NCBI RefSeq assembly: GCF_000234665.1
Contig: NC_018312.1
Location: 628,516 to 692,515 of the forward strand
Direction: 5' to 3'
Origin: Leishmania mexicana MHOM/GT/2001/U1103
Taxonomy: Eukaryota; Euglenozoa; Kinetoplastea; Trypanosomatida; Trypanosomatidae
DNA length: 64,000 nt
Below the pieces are notes generated by a model. The model made no database searches and was not told the origin of the DNA. It worked only from the letters and a program-made list of their open reading frames with translations. Shown here piece by piece: positions 41,437 to 51,849 of the stretch; the first letter of the stretch is position 1, and each line of letters begins with the position of its first letter. Position numbers and translations under genes: made by a program.

Positions 41437-42802
41437 CGTTGCCCACGAAGAAACAGTTTGTCGAACAAATCTCTGTGGTGCCTCACGTACGACGCCAAGG
41501 AAAAGCGCCAAAGAGTGCGGGTGCAGCGGTTGAAGGGGGAGGGGGTGGGCAACGGAAGGGGAGATGCTGAGCCGAGTGAGTGTCTGTCTGTATGTGTGTG
41601 GTGTAATGAGGGTGCGCACTCACGGTGGTGACGTTTGTGGGTGCTGAGTTGGTGAGTGTGCGTTAATGTCTTGTTGTTGGTGCTAGTGCTGAGATCTGCG
41701 GCGTGTCCAAGAGAAAAGGGGGATAAAACGAAGACAATGCAAGATGAAAGCGAGTTAGAGGTGTGCCGCCACACACACAGAGAGAAAGAGAGAGAAAGGC
41801 TCAAGGGCATGAATGCCAAGAGCGCTCAAGTCTTTTCACCGTCTCTCTGCTGAGGCGAGGCACGACTCCCTTCTCTGCCATAGTGACGGCGAAAAAAGGC
41901 GCGGCAGTCCTCCTTCCATGCCGAAAATGTGAAGAAACAAAAATCAGATGTCGGCATGTTTGTAAGCGTTAATGTCATGAAGGCGCTTCGTCAGAGAGAG
42001 AGAAATGGGGGGAGGAGGGAGGAGGCCGCCCACGAGCACCTGTGCTAGCAAGTCCACAGCAGCACGCCTGTCGGCAACGGCACCCTCACGCACCCACACG
42101 TTCGAGCTTTGGCCGCTCTCACGCTCTGGACGTGCCGCTCTCCGCGCCCCTTTGGTGTTTCCCGTCTGGATTGTTTGCTTCGTTTGCGTTATTACGCCGT
42201 GTCTTGAGACGACACTAGGTGACGCGCCGTGGCGAGCGAGTGCGGGCCACAACGTGCAGACACCAACACACACACACGCTCGCACCCTTGAAAAAGAAAG
42301 AAGTTGCATACGTGGAGAATGAGCCCAACAACAAGAAACGGAAACGATAAAGGAAAGGGCTCGCAGAAAAGCGGCAACGGCATCCGACGACGACACACCG
42401 CATCAGCAGGACCTCCTCCATTCTTCACACCCTCGCACAGGCATTGCACACATGCGTACGTCGAAACGCCCTCCACCGGATCAGCGGCTATGGACCAACA
42501 GCTCCCAAGCACATGCACACGCGCGAGTGCGAGTGGCACGCTCACCCGTCCTCTCGACTGACATCAGAGCTTAAAACAGCAGAGCACGACAAAACACTCT
42601 CCATGGTCACCAAAACAACGGCACAGCCCCAGCCCCCTCCCCCTCCACCTCCTCCATCCGTTGGAGGACAAGAGAGGGAGGGAGGGAAGGAGGGAGAGGG
42701 CGCTGTCACCTGCTACGCGGCCCACCTGCTCACAAGACACTCCTCGCGTGCAGCAGTCCAGTCCACCTACCACTTCCCTTGCCTTGCAGCGAATTAGGCG
42801 CA
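41437..42802. other. Gene-free spacer, 1.4 kb
   Basis: Contains the HSP110-TPR 5' UTR and the SEC16 3' UTR. Plus-strand purine runs lie at 41531-41562, 41780-41799 and 42660-42705. No credible coding region. Confidence 0.65.
41482..41562 (-). promoter_or_regulatory. Candidate trans-splice acceptor region for HSP110-TPR
   Basis: A pyrimidine-rich tract on the minus strand (41562-41531) is followed by the first AG at 41483-41482, about 46 bases before the ATG. A purer tract at 41799-41780 is an alternative further upstream. Confidence 0.3.
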
Positions 42803-45800
42803 CTAATTCGTGTTGAACATGTCCACGTACTGCGGCCGCCCAGCAGGCCGTGCTGCACCACGACCAGCAATCGTTGGCGGCGGCGCCTCACGGCCAGCAA
42901 AGGCCGGGGCGCCACCACCTGGGTGAGGTGCCAGCATGCCCCCTTCAGCATGAACGGGGGCTAGAGCACCAGGGCCAGGACGCGCGTTTCCAGGCTGAGG
43001 CACTTTACCCGGTGCTGGTTGCTGCGGCGGCGCCGACTCAGCGGGGGATGGGCCCCATGCGTCCGCAGAAGCTGCTGGCGCGGAAGTCTGCCCCGCAGCC
43101 TTGAGTGCCATCTTGGGCGGGCCTGCCTTGGCGAGCTCTCGCAGCCGCTTCTCCTCCTCCGTCTCCTCGAACAGCCACCGGCCCGTCACAGGGTCGAACG
43201 CTGGTGGCTTCTCCGTATCAAGGTGCATCGGCTTCGCCTCGTCCGCCTTCTCGTCAGCCGCCTCACTGCTGCCGCGCCGAAAGAAGTTGCGCAGCACATC
43301 GAGCGAGCGAGATCGACGCGGCGCGGGCTGCTTCAACTTACCAGCAGCTGGCGCCAGTGCCTCCTTGGCGCTGGCGTTGCCGGGCTTGCCGTCAGAAGGT
43401 GGTGCCGACCGCTCCGGCGGCTGGAGGGCGGCCGCGCACTGCTCGCGTGTAAGCGGAGAGGTGGCGGTCCCAGGCGGCGTGGACGGCAGCGACGCGCGGT
43501 TGCGTAATGAGGGGTGCTGCGGTGTCGGCGCCTCTCGCTGCTGGGGGTTTCGCGGCGGCACCGGGCCGGTGTGGTGCACCTGTGAGGTGGCGCGCGCCAA
43601 TGTTGACCTGCTTGTGCTAGGCACCTCATCAGCCTCGTTATCGGCGTTCTGCGGCAGCCCTTCGCGCGAGTGTGATGGGAGTCCGACGGAGGCGTTTGGG
43701 GAGGGCTGCTGCGTGGTGGCCTCCCTCTCAGGGACCGACCCACCCCTCGCTGCCGCAGCAGCGCCGTCTAAAGCATCTGCTGGCGGCGACGGCGACAGCG
43801 GCGGCACGCCACCGAAGAGGTAGACGAGCTCATTGAGTGTGCGCGGCGGCACGCGCAGAGAGAAGGCCAGCGGTGGGGGCATGCGTTGCAGTAACGCATG
43901 CAGCGCTTGCGCAGACTCCTTGTCAAGTCCCAACTCGCGCAGCCACAGCACTTGCATCATGCGGTACCCGACGTCGATCCGAGGCTGGCCGTGTGGTAGT
44001 CCGTGAAACGGCACTGGCGGGCCAGCTGAGTCGGGGGGCGACAGTGGAGGCGCCCGTGCATCGAGTCGCGCGCTCACCAGCTGCACCAGCTGCGTGAGCA
44101 GCGTCGTGACAGGTGTCAGGAAGCTTGCACGGCATCCCTGCGTAGGGTGGTACGTGCCGCCGACGACGCCAATGCGCCGCCGTATCTCCTCCATGACCTG
44201 CCGCTGATCTGGACGCGGCAGCAGATCCTCCACATTCTCCGGAGACAGAGAGGAAGCCGGGGGAAGAGGCTCCGCACCGGCGCGGACCGGCCCCCCCATA
44301 CCAAGTGGGGTGAGGTGCAGTAGCAGCAAGCACGTGTGCGCCTCCTCGACGAGGTGAAGCTGATGGAGCGTCGTGGCAAGCTGCAGCAGGCCATCTCCGC
44401 TGCGGCGAGTGAAGTTGGCAAGCAAAACCGCAGCGTGGCGGCGCCACGTTTGCTGCAGCATCTCCTGATCGCGCAAGAACATCTGCTGTTGCCGTTTGTG
44501 TTGCTGCTGCTGGTGCTGGGCAACCTCCGACATGCTTCTCCCCTCATCTAATGCCGTCGCCTCCTCATCCTCCTCGTCCGTCTTCGAGGGAGGCGGGACC
44601 AAGGGAGGGAGTGGCATCTCGTTGAACATGCTGTAGGCGTGGGCGAGCGGAGACGTCACCGAAAGCTCCTGCTGCATGACCGCCTGGACACTGCGTAGGT
44701 ACAAGTCCTTGGTCGGGCACATCATGGAGATCAGGAGCGCGTGCACGTGCAGGTGCGCCTCGAGGGCGGCCTCGACCGCCTCCACGCGCTGGCCCGTGCA
44801 CAGCAGGTCCTCCACCCGGCGGAGCGCCGCAGCCCGCTCCTTCGAGTCGCATCTAGCGGTGCTGGTCACCGGGTTCAGCGGCGAGACTGCCATTAGCGCA
44901 TCATTCGCCCCCGTGGCGCTGGTGCTACCAGTGCCAGCCGCGGCACTTGCAGTGGTACCCCTGCTACGAGCGGTCGCCGAGCGCCGACGAGCGTCAGTCT
45001 GCGCCGCCGCCGTAAGCAGCTCGGCGAGTCGGCGGCCACCGTTGTTCTTCCACACAAAGCCGCCTCCATCCTTTTGTGGCAGTGCGTCCATCAGCATCAC
45101 CTCTACCACCTCACCGAGCGGGGCTGGGACGCAGTCCTTCAGCGCGACCATCAACCCCGTCAACACCGAGCCTGTCGCTTCGTCCCCGACCGCCCACTGG
45201 TCCGCGAGCAGAACACACGGCAGCACCGCGTCCGTCAAGGCTCGCACATAGCGCCGGCCGTACTCGGTACCCCGGATACCCTTGCGGTCCACCATCGACC
45301 CCCGCGCCGTCAGCGCCTCTGTCACGCTACAGAAGCTGAGACAGATCCCGATGCTGCCTCCCAGTGTACCCACACCAAGAGGACGCGGCACCGGTGACGT
45401 GTTAGCGCGAGTAGCTCCACTTAGCGGTGTGGTTCGTACCGGCCCCGTTCTCGAGGAAGCCGAGGTGATCGGCTGCGCTAACGGAGACCGGGTGCTGTTC
45501 GCGATGAGTGGCGACAAGGAGTTCGGGTTGTTGAAACACGCCGCGATGCATGGAAAGCCTCTCCTGTCGCTGCTGTTGACACCCTGAACCCCTGGCAGGG
45601 GGGTAGCGCCGCCGACGAAGATGGCGAAGCACGGTGCCCCGCTGCGGCGTGACTTCTTGCGCACTGCCCCGCCGGCAAACGATCCTGTCAGCGACGCGCC
45701 GCCCGACAATGCGCCGCTGCCATTGATACTCATGTTTGTGGCGCTCAGGTAGAAGTTGGAGTTTTGGGCGGACTTGGAGAAAGGGTTGACCAGGGTGGCA

Positions 45801-48800
45801 CCACTTGGCGTGTGTGCGGTAGCGGTGCTGAGGGCACCTTCGTCACCGGGAAAGTTTAGCAGCGGGGCGGTGGTAGAGTTGGACTCCATCGGCGGCGCTG
45901 GATGGTCCTTCGGCGGCGGCGGCGGCGGCGCGCCGCTCGGCTCCAGAGATGAGGTAGACAAGTAGCCGGAGGCCTTCACTACCTGCGAATGCTGCGGCGG
46001 CTCGTGCTGCACCAGAGCCGATTGAACGGAGCCGAGAGAGCCCATCGGGGCTTGGGGTGGCCTTTGACTCAATGTGCTGTTGACGGAGGTGCCCGCCGCA
46101 TCCGGCAGCGGCCCGTTCAACGGGGCGAAGAGAGAATTCTCGCCTGGTTCCAGGAAAGGGTTGGACGAGGATGGGCAGTCGTGGCAACTCCACGTGTCAG
46201 TCACGTAGCGCGGCGACGGCTTCAGCGCTAGAAGACTGTCCTTGCAGAGGGAGTTCTCAGAGAAGCTTGCGCTGTGCGGACAGTCCGGGTTCGGAAGCTG
46301 TTGCAAGGCACTACTCTTGGAGATGGTCCTCGTCGGCAGAACTGGCGGAGGAGGGCCGGATGCCTGCGGTATGAGATGAGCAGAGCGGCCGGTCGGCCCC
46401 TCTTGGCGCTGCTCCTGCGCATGCGGCTCTTGTGTTGGAAGCTGCGGCGGTCGTTGCTGAGACGCTTGTAGCACTTTAGGCTGAGCTTGCGTGAGGGTGG
46501 CGCTGAGAGGTTTTGCAGCGTGAAGACCATTCGGCGGCGGCAGCAGCTGGTGCTGCCCGGCAGCGCTACTCCCCTCACTCAGCCCATCCTGCATGGAGCG
46601 ACGAACAGCGTGGGCCCCGTTGTCGTGCGTGTAGTCGAGCGCGCCGCCGTCGGTATCGCCAAATTCGCCCTCGTCCTGCTCAGTTGTCGCCCTTTGTGTC
46701 TCCTCCAGCTGCGGCACGCTGTCGAAGGGTAGAGGCCGCCGTGGTACTGGCGACCCGTCGGCCACAGCCCGCGCATCCTCATCACGCACGTAGGGGGACA
46801 CCGCGTAGAGGCCGCGGCTCATGTTGGGGGGCACATGTGAGCTGGAAGAGTCTGACAGTGGCAGTGGATGCTGCTGCCTCTGCGGCGGTGCTCGAGACAC
46901 CGAGCCCGCACCACCCCCTCGCGGCGTGGTAAAGCCAGTCGCGAGTCCAGCTGCTGTTGTCGTGTCGCCGCTGCCAGCGGCAAAGAGCGGCTGCTGCTGT
47001 TGTTGCGGTAGCGGCGGTAGAGGAAGACCAGCAGCGCCGGCATCTTCCGCTGTGGGAATGTCCTTCGGACTTGACCAGTTCTCTGGTAGGTTTGCCTCCA
47101 AGCCGTGATAGGATAATGACGGCGTCGAGGGCGGCGCGCCGCTGTGAAAACCGCTGTGCGGTGCGCCATGCAGCAGAGGCCCCGGTTGTGGCTGCTGCTG
47201 GGGATGTTCCCAGTGCTGCTGCTGACAAGATCGCTGTTCCCGGCTCACTGTCGGCGGTGGTGGCGGTGGCGACGCAGCAGTGTTGCCGCCGCCGCTCTTC
47301 CCGGCCATCGCACGGAATGGATTGAAGTGTGCCTTAGCACCGAGAGTAGGGTTGCTGCTGGTCATGACAGCGGTGCTGTGCTCCTGTCGACAGGCACTCT
47401 TTTCATCTGCGCTCGGTCCACTCTGTGGCGGCTCGTCGGTTGGCCTGGGCAGCGATCCCCTCGCGTCGAGACGTGGGGTGTGGGTGTGGGCGTTTGCAGG
47501 CGCTTCCGCTCCCGAAAAAGTCGTCCCGTCCTCGATAAGGCCATTGGGATTCCTCGGCGGCGCTGAAGGATGAGAATTGGTCGCGGCCACGCTTGCATGA
47601 CCGCCACCGTCACCGCGCTCGGCGTCGGCTCTTTGCAGCGGCGCGTCCGCCTGTTGAGGACCGTCGTGACGTGCGTTCACGCCCTTGGGATCGCCCGCCT
47701 GCGCGTTCGAAAGCAGAGCTGCATCCCAGGTGAGGGAGTCCCCGTTGTCGCCCATGGTCAGCCGAACGCTCCGCGACGAAAAGGAGTATCCTGTCCCTGA
47801 CGAAGCGCTGCCGGTGCATAGAGTCTCCAGCCCCGGCACCAAGAGCGACGCGTCTGTGGCTGCGTTCCCGTCTTTATCGCTGCTTCTATGCGTCGGTGCA
47901 GAGCTCCATTGACCACGCATCTCTGAGCGTGCCCCGGCGCTGCGCTCCTCCGGTGCGCTTTGGCTCTCTTGCACCAAGGCCGACGGTTGCTGCTGGGGAT
48001 GTGCTGTGACGCTGGAGAAAGACGTGTTACGCAAGGACGCATGGCGGGCGCCGCGAGACGTGAGGGCAGCCTCCAGTAGCTTGCGGCCCCGCGACGCCGT
48101 CGTGGTCGAGTCTACCCGAGATGAGGTTGCGCGCACCGTGCGCTGCACGACGCTGTCGCCTCCGCCAGGCTGGAGAAAAGCCGGCACACTGCGACGCAGC
48201 CCAGAGTTGATGTTGGGCGACTGTTCCAGCGCGGATGGTGTACGGCGGCCACCGACCTCAAGTGCCGCAGCCGATGTTGCTGCGACGCCACCCAGGATGC
48301 TGCTGCCGGGTGACGAGGGACGGCTGTTATGCGCCACGGCGGCAGCTGCCGCCGTCTTACTCGGGCTATTCACCTCCGCTGAAAACGTGTTATACTCCTT
48401 GCTGGTGCGGCTCGGTACCCAGTGACCGGTAACCTCGCTCGAGTCACGAGGCGTCTGGCGACCATTGCTTGAGGTGCGCGAGTTGACAGGCCAACCGAGA
48501 GCCGCGCCGCTAAGGCGAGTCGCCCGCAGTGGTGCGGCGGGAGCTGCGGCAGGAGTGGACGGCGAAGAAAAGGGGGCCGGCGGTAGATGTGACAGCGCCA
48601 CTGTTGGCAGTGACGGCACGGGAGGGAAAGCAGGCGCCTGCTGCGCCTCCGGTTCCGTGTGCTCCAACATTGTATNNNNNNNNNNNNNNNNNNNNNNNNN
48701 NNNNNNNNNNNNNNNNNNNNNNNNNNNNNNNNNNNNNNNNNNNNNNNNNNNNNNNNNNNNNNNNNNNNNNNNNNNCGGTGGAGGCGGGCCAGCGGCACTC

Positions 48801-49351
48801 GTATTCGTCTCTCCGTCAAAAGCGTAGTTGGGCACGGCGTACCGAGAGGCGCCACCTATACGCGGACCACCCGCAGAGGCAGCAGACGAAAGAGGCGGCG
48901 GAGGCGGTGCCCACGGCGTGTTGAGGGCTGCCGGCTTCGGTGGGGCCGCACAAGGGGGTGGAGGAGGTGAGCTGCCAGAGGGCTGGCCTAAGGTCAGCTG
49001 AGCGGGTGATGGTAAAGGGTGGCCTTTGCCCGCCTCTAGAGTCCCTGCCGCCACAAGTTGCCGAACAGGAGGAGGTGGAGCAGCTGGATCCGTGGGCCCT
49101 GGCGGTGGTGCGTAGCCGCTACCTGTGGTTGCAGGCGGCGGCGCCATGGTGCCTGCGGCGGGATTTGCGTACTGGCTGTAAGCACTCAGCATGTTGGACC
49201 GGCGCGCCGCCCCTGGGTCAGCGACGGAGGAGTAAGGTGCGCCTGGCGACCCTACGGGTCGCTTGCTGAACATGGACAGCGTGTGCACTTCGCCGCCTCC
49301 GGCTGCGCCTGGCCTCGGAGGCGGCGGTGGGGGCGGTGGGCCACCAGACAT
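42803..49351 (-). CDS. SEC16-like ER exit site scaffold (contains assembly gap)
   Basis: About 2182 residues as assembled, from the ATG at 49349-49351, with 100 N at 48676-48775 of unknown true length. The N-terminus is proline-rich (MSGG then a Pro run), and the first ~1300 residues are disordered Pro/Ser/Gln-rich sequence with poly-Gln and poly-Pro stretches. Residues ~1320-1840 form the only folded-looking region and fit the SEC16 central domain plus ACE1-type helical repeat: FCSVTEALTARGSM, RRVEDLLCTGQRVEAVEAALE, WRRHAAVLLANFTRR, and a MMQVLWLRELGLDKESAQALHALL helix pair. The C-terminal region has a VTGRWLFEETEEEKRLRELAK segment, then a Pro/Ala-rich tail. SEC16 organises COPII budding sites by binding Sec13/Sec31 and Sec23. 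A SEC31-like protein is the main alternative, but no WD40 repeats are present. Confidence 0.78.
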   Translation of the reverse strand: MSGGPPPPPPPPRPGAAGGGEVHTLSMFSKRPVGSPGAPYSSVADPGAARRSNMLSAYSQYANPAAGTMAPPPATTGSGYAPPPGPTDPAAPPPPVRQLVAAGTLEAGKGHPLPSPAQLTLGQPSGSSPPPPPCAAPPKPAALNTPWAPPPPPLSSAASAGGPRIGGASRYAVPNYAFDGETNTSAAGPPPPXXXXXXXXXXXXXXXXXXXXXXXXXXXXXXXXXXTMLEHTEPEAQQAPAFPPVPSLPTVALSHLPPAPFSSPSTPAAAPAAPLRATRLSGAALGWPVNSRTSSNGRQTPRDSSEVTGHWVPSRTSKEYNTFSAEVNSPSKTAAAAAVAHNSRPSSPGSSILGGVAATSAAALEVGGRRTPSALEQSPNINSGLRRSVPAFLQPGGGDSVVQRTVRATSSRVDSTTTASRGRKLLEAALTSRGARHASLRNTSFSSVTAHPQQQPSALVQESQSAPEERSAGARSEMRGQWSSAPTHRSSDKDGNAATDASLLVPGLETLCTGSASSGTGYSFSSRSVRLTMGDNGDSLTWDAALLSNAQAGDPKGVNARHDGPQQADAPLQRADAERGDGGGHASVAATNSHPSAPPRNPNGLIEDGTTFSGAEAPANAHTHTPRLDARGSLPRPTDEPPQSGPSADEKSACRQEHSTAVMTSSNPTLGAKAHFNPFRAMAGKSGGGNTAASPPPPPPTVSREQRSCQQQHWEHPQQQPQPGPLLHGAPHSGFHSGAPPSTPSLSYHGLEANLPENWSSPKDIPTAEDAGAAGLPLPPLPQQQQQPLFAAGSGDTTTAAGLATGFTTPRGGGAGSVSRAPPQRQQHPLPLSDSSSSHVPPNMSRGLYAVSPYVRDEDARAVADGSPVPRRPLPFDSVPQLEETQRATTEQDEGEFGDTDGGALDYTHDNGAHAVRRSMQDGLSEGSSAAGQHQLLPPPNGLHAAKPLSATLTQAQPKVLQASQQRPPQLPTQEPHAQEQRQEGPTGRSAHLIPQASGPPPPVLPTRTISKSSALQQLPNPDCPHSASFSENSLCKDSLLALKPSPRYVTDTWSCHDCPSSSNPFLEPGENSLFAPLNGPLPDAAGTSVNSTLSQRPPQAPMGSLGSVQSALVQHEPPQHSQVVKASGYLSTSSLEPSGAPPPPPPKDHPAPPMESNSTTAPLLNFPGDEGALSTATAHTPSGATLVNPFSKSAQNSNFYLSATNMSINGSGALSGGASLTGSFAGGAVRKKSRRSGAPCFAIFVGGATPLPGVQGVNSSDRRGFPCIAACFNNPNSLSPLIANSTRSPLAQPITSASSRTGPVRTTPLSGATRANTSPVPRPLGVGTLGGSIGICLSFCSVTEALTARGSMVDRKGIRGTEYGRRYVRALTDAVLPCVLLADQWAVGDEATGSVLTGLMVALKDCVPAPLGEVVEVMLMDALPQKDGGGFVWKNNGGRRLAELLTAAAQTDARRRSATARSRGTTASAAAGTGSTSATGANDALMAVSPLNPVTSTARCDSKERAAALRRVEDLLCTGQRVEAVEAALEAHLHVHALLISMMCPTKDLYLRSVQAVMQQELSVTSPLAHAYSMFNEMPLPPLVPPPSKTDEEDEEATALDEGRSMSEVAQHQQQQHKRQQQMFLRDQEMLQQTWRRHAAVLLANFTRRSGDGLLQLATTLHQLHLVEEAHTCLLLLHLTPLGMGGPVRAGAEPLPPASSLSPENVEDLLPRPDQRQVMEEIRRRIGVVGGTYHPTQGCRASFLTPVTTLLTQLVQLVSARLDARAPPLSPPDSAGPPVPFHGLPHGQPRIDVGYRMMQVLWLRELGLDKESAQALHALLQRMPPPLAFSLRVPPRTLNELVYLFGGVPPLSPSPPADALDGAAAAARGGSVPEREATTQQPSPNASVGLPSHSREGLPQNADNEADEVPSTSRSTLARATSQVHHTGPVPPRNPQQREAPTPQHPSLRNRASLPSTPPGTATSPLTREQCAAALQPPERSAPPSDGKPGNASAKEALAPAAGKLKQPAPRRSRSLDVLRNFFRRGSSEAADEKADEAKPMHLDTEKPPAFDPVTGRWLFEETEEEKRLRELAKAGPPKMALKAAGQTSAPAASADAWGPSPAESAPPQQPAPGKVPQPGNARPGPGALAPVHAEGGMLAPHPGGGAPAFAGREAPPPTIAGRGAARPAGRPQYVDMFNTN
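48676..48775. other. Assembly gap, 100 N, in SEC16-like gene
   Basis: Exactly 100 N. Unlike the two lipase B gaps, I see no duplicated flanks. The sequence on the higher-coordinate side ends in a proline run, so a collapsed GC-rich repeat is likely. The frame on each side agrees at 100 N, which may be chance. Confidence 0.95.
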
Positions 49352-50409
49352 TACGATGGGGAGAGCGAGCCTGGCACGCACAAGAAGAGGTCCAAAAGCT
49401 GCAAGAAGAAACAACTATGAAGTCTACCTCAGCACACGCGCACACGGCAAGTCCTTTTTTTGTTTTGTACCGCACAATGCGCGCGCGGCGGGGAGGGGAG
49501 TAGAGGAGAGGGGAGGCGTTCGCGCGACCTTGCAGCACGGGTGCGATGCAAATGTTATAGCGCGTAGAAGAACGGGAAGTGAGGAGAGGGGGAAGAAAGA
49601 ACAGTACACGACTTGCCTATTTTTTTCCTTTCTCGTTTTGGCTGCTCCTTTTGAGGGAGGGAGGGGAAGGCGTCTTGTGTCTCTCGTCGTGGTTGGCTAT
49701 CTATTATGCCTGCTGCGTATGCCCGGTTGCGATAGCTGCGCCGCCATGTTCGAAGGCGGGAAGACCACCGCCACCACACCGCACACGCAAGCGAGCGGCA
49801 GCATAACATGTAAGCAGCATCCGATACGCGCGCATATGGGAAGTCGAGCAAGGAAGGAAGGAGGTCAGAACGCATCCAGGAGAGACAGCGCATGGGGACG
49901 GGAGGGAGGGGGGGCGAAGGTAGAAGCAGAAGAGAGACGCCATGCCATACCGGCGCACACTTTCATGAACCTCGACTGCCCTAAAGGGAGCAGCGGGGAC
50001 GGCGATCAGTCGACACAGCCGGTCGCTACCCCCTCATCTCTGTTTTTTCTGCGCCACAGCATCCAAAACAAAAGGGACGCGAGCTTGTCCTTCGCCTTCT
50101 CGCGATGTGTGGACTCCATCCTTGAGCTAGCAAAGATGGTGCCGAAAACTCACGTTTGCGTACATACGTGTTGAGGAGAACCTTTCGACTTCGCTGAAGC
50201 AGCAGACAGGGCAAGGGGTAGGGGCAGCAGCTGCGTGCCCCTCCCCCTCACCCCCTCTCCGCCACTCAACCGCCTCGCCGACGCGCCTGCCATGTACACT
50301 AGCGCAAGGACTGCGCTCACACGACCGTCGCGAAAAAAGAAGAAAGGCAAAAAAAAGACTTCACAAGGCGGAGCATGTAGTGCAGGAGCGTGTGCAACAA
50401 CTCCCCTGC
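49352..50409. other. Gene-free spacer, 1.1 kb
   Basis: Contains the SEC16 5' UTR and the 3' UTR of the YJU2-like gene. Plus-strand purine runs lie at 49490-49520, 49575-49600 and 49845-49935. No coding region recognised. Confidence 0.65.
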
Positions 50410-51849
50410 TCAGTGAGCTCCATCCTCGTCATCCTCATCGTCGACTAGGAGCCGCAGAAGGGAGCTGCCGCCTTTCAGTGGCGGCGGGTGTGTCTGTGAG
50501 GCGCCACTCGGGCCTGGAAAACGAGAGGCGGGCTGCGCAGATGACGTCACTCCTGAGGTGATCGAGACGGTGCTGGGGGCACGAGCCGTGCTAACAAAGG
50601 CCGGCCTCGACGGTGGAGCTCCGCGCAGGCGAGAGAGCAGCGACTCTTCAGCATCTGCGTCGTCAACGTCGTCGTCATGGTCATTGCTGTAAACGAAGAA
50701 CTTGTTTTGCTTGATGCTACTTTTCCTGGGTGTAACGGCTGGTGCCGATGTGCTCATGGGTATTGGGTACGACGCGCTACCCAGGGTATGGAGTGCATCC
50801 GGCTTCTCCGCCTCCTCCTCCGTGGTTGTCACTGCCTCCGCTGTGACGCGGCGATCCCCGCCGTAGCGCGCCAGCACACGCCTCAGCTCGTCCTCATCAG
50901 CGGGCATCGTCGTCTCGCCTAGGGTGCTCTGCTGCTCCTCATGCCGCTGCCGCGCGCGCTGCTGGCGCTCCAGGGCACGCCAACGTCGCTCCATGTCCTC
51001 GTTGAATTCTCGGAAAGCGCGCTCATCGGCGTCCTCCTCGTCTTCGCCGCCGCTTCCGTCGCCGTCACTGTCGCCGCCAAGCGTAAAGGTTTTTGGCAAT
51101 GGGAAAGCGGTTGACGATGATGACGGCGGTGACGATGCTGGCTCGGCACTTGTAGAACTCAGTGCCATGCCCGTCTTGCCGCGGTCATCCGCGTCTTCGT
51201 CGCCGTCGTTGTCGAGTGCATCCGCACACACCTCGGTGCGGCGGGGGCGGCTGCGCAGCATTGTGAGCAGATCCCCATCATCGTGTCCGGTGCGCTCCTC
51301 CACTGCCTCTTCGATCTGGCGGTTGCGCTCCTCCAGTTCGCGGGCCGCTTCGTTTTCTCTCTCCAGCGCCGCCAGCGGGTTCAGCTCTGCCTCCGCCTTC
51401 GCCTTTTCCCATTCCTCCCGCGCAGCTTGATTCTGCTTGTTGAGGGAGTAGAAGTCGCCTTCGACTCGCTTGCAGCCCTTCTCGCAGATGTAGCCGCCCG
51501 TGTCCTTGGGGGTCTCGGGGTCGGTGCGCAGGTAATACTTGCCCTTGCAGAAGCGGCACAATATCTCCAGTTCCCAGATGCGGATTCTGTCGAGGTAGCG
51601 CTTGTCGATGGCCCGCCGATTGGCGTAGACGTGACTGCCACGAGCGATGCGTCGGTGGCAGTGCTCGCAGATTACATCGAACGGAATGGCAAACGTCTGC
51701 CGCTTGACATTGTCGTCACCGCCGTCGTCGGCACCTCCGTGCTTGCGCTTGCCGCGCTGCTCCTGACGCTGCTGCTCCTCAAGCTTTCGAAAGTCGACAT
51801 CTGGGGCAATGTAGTAGCCGGAACTGTACGTCGCATTGATCTTGGACAT
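50410..51849 (-). CDS. YJU2/CWC16 (CCDC94)-family pre-mRNA splicing factor
   Basis: A 479-residue protein from the ATG at 51847-51849; the frame extends upstream only through a GTG. The N-terminus MSKINATYSSGYYIAPDVDFRKLEE fits the family's YYPPDFDPSKL-type opening. The zinc-binding core follows: FDVICEHCHRRIARGSHV (Cys61, Cys64), then ILCRFCKGKYYLRTDPETPKDTGGY (Cys98, Cys101), with the diagnostic TDP. Extra Cys at 122 and 126 and a Lys/Glu-rich helix (~145-200) come next. The remainder is acidic, Ser-rich and disordered. YJU2 and its relative Saf4/CCDC130 join the spliceosome around the first catalytic step and help dock the branch helix. In trypanosomatids the main job would be spliced-leader trans-splicing. 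Whether it is the YJU2 or Saf4 branch is uncertain. Confidence 0.83.
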   Translation of the reverse strand: MSKINATYSSGYYIAPDVDFRKLEEQQRQEQRGKRKHGGADDGGDDNVKRQTFAIPFDVICEHCHRRIARGSHVYANRRAIDKRYLDRIRIWELEILCRFCKGKYYLRTDPETPKDTGGYICEKGCKRVEGDFYSLNKQNQAAREEWEKAKAEAELNPLAALERENEAARELEERNRQIEEAVEERTGHDDGDLLTMLRSRPRRTEVCADALDNDGDEDADDRGKTGMALSSTSAEPASSPPSSSSTAFPLPKTFTLGGDSDGDGSGGEDEEDADERAFREFNEDMERRWRALERQQRARQRHEEQQSTLGETTMPADEDELRRVLARYGGDRRVTAEAVTTTEEEAEKPDALHTLGSASYPIPMSTSAPAVTPRKSSIKQNKFFVYSNDHDDDVDDADAEESLLSRLRGAPPSRPAFVSTARAPSTVSITSGVTSSAQPASRFPGPSGASQTHPPPLKGGSSLLRLLVDDEDDEDGAH

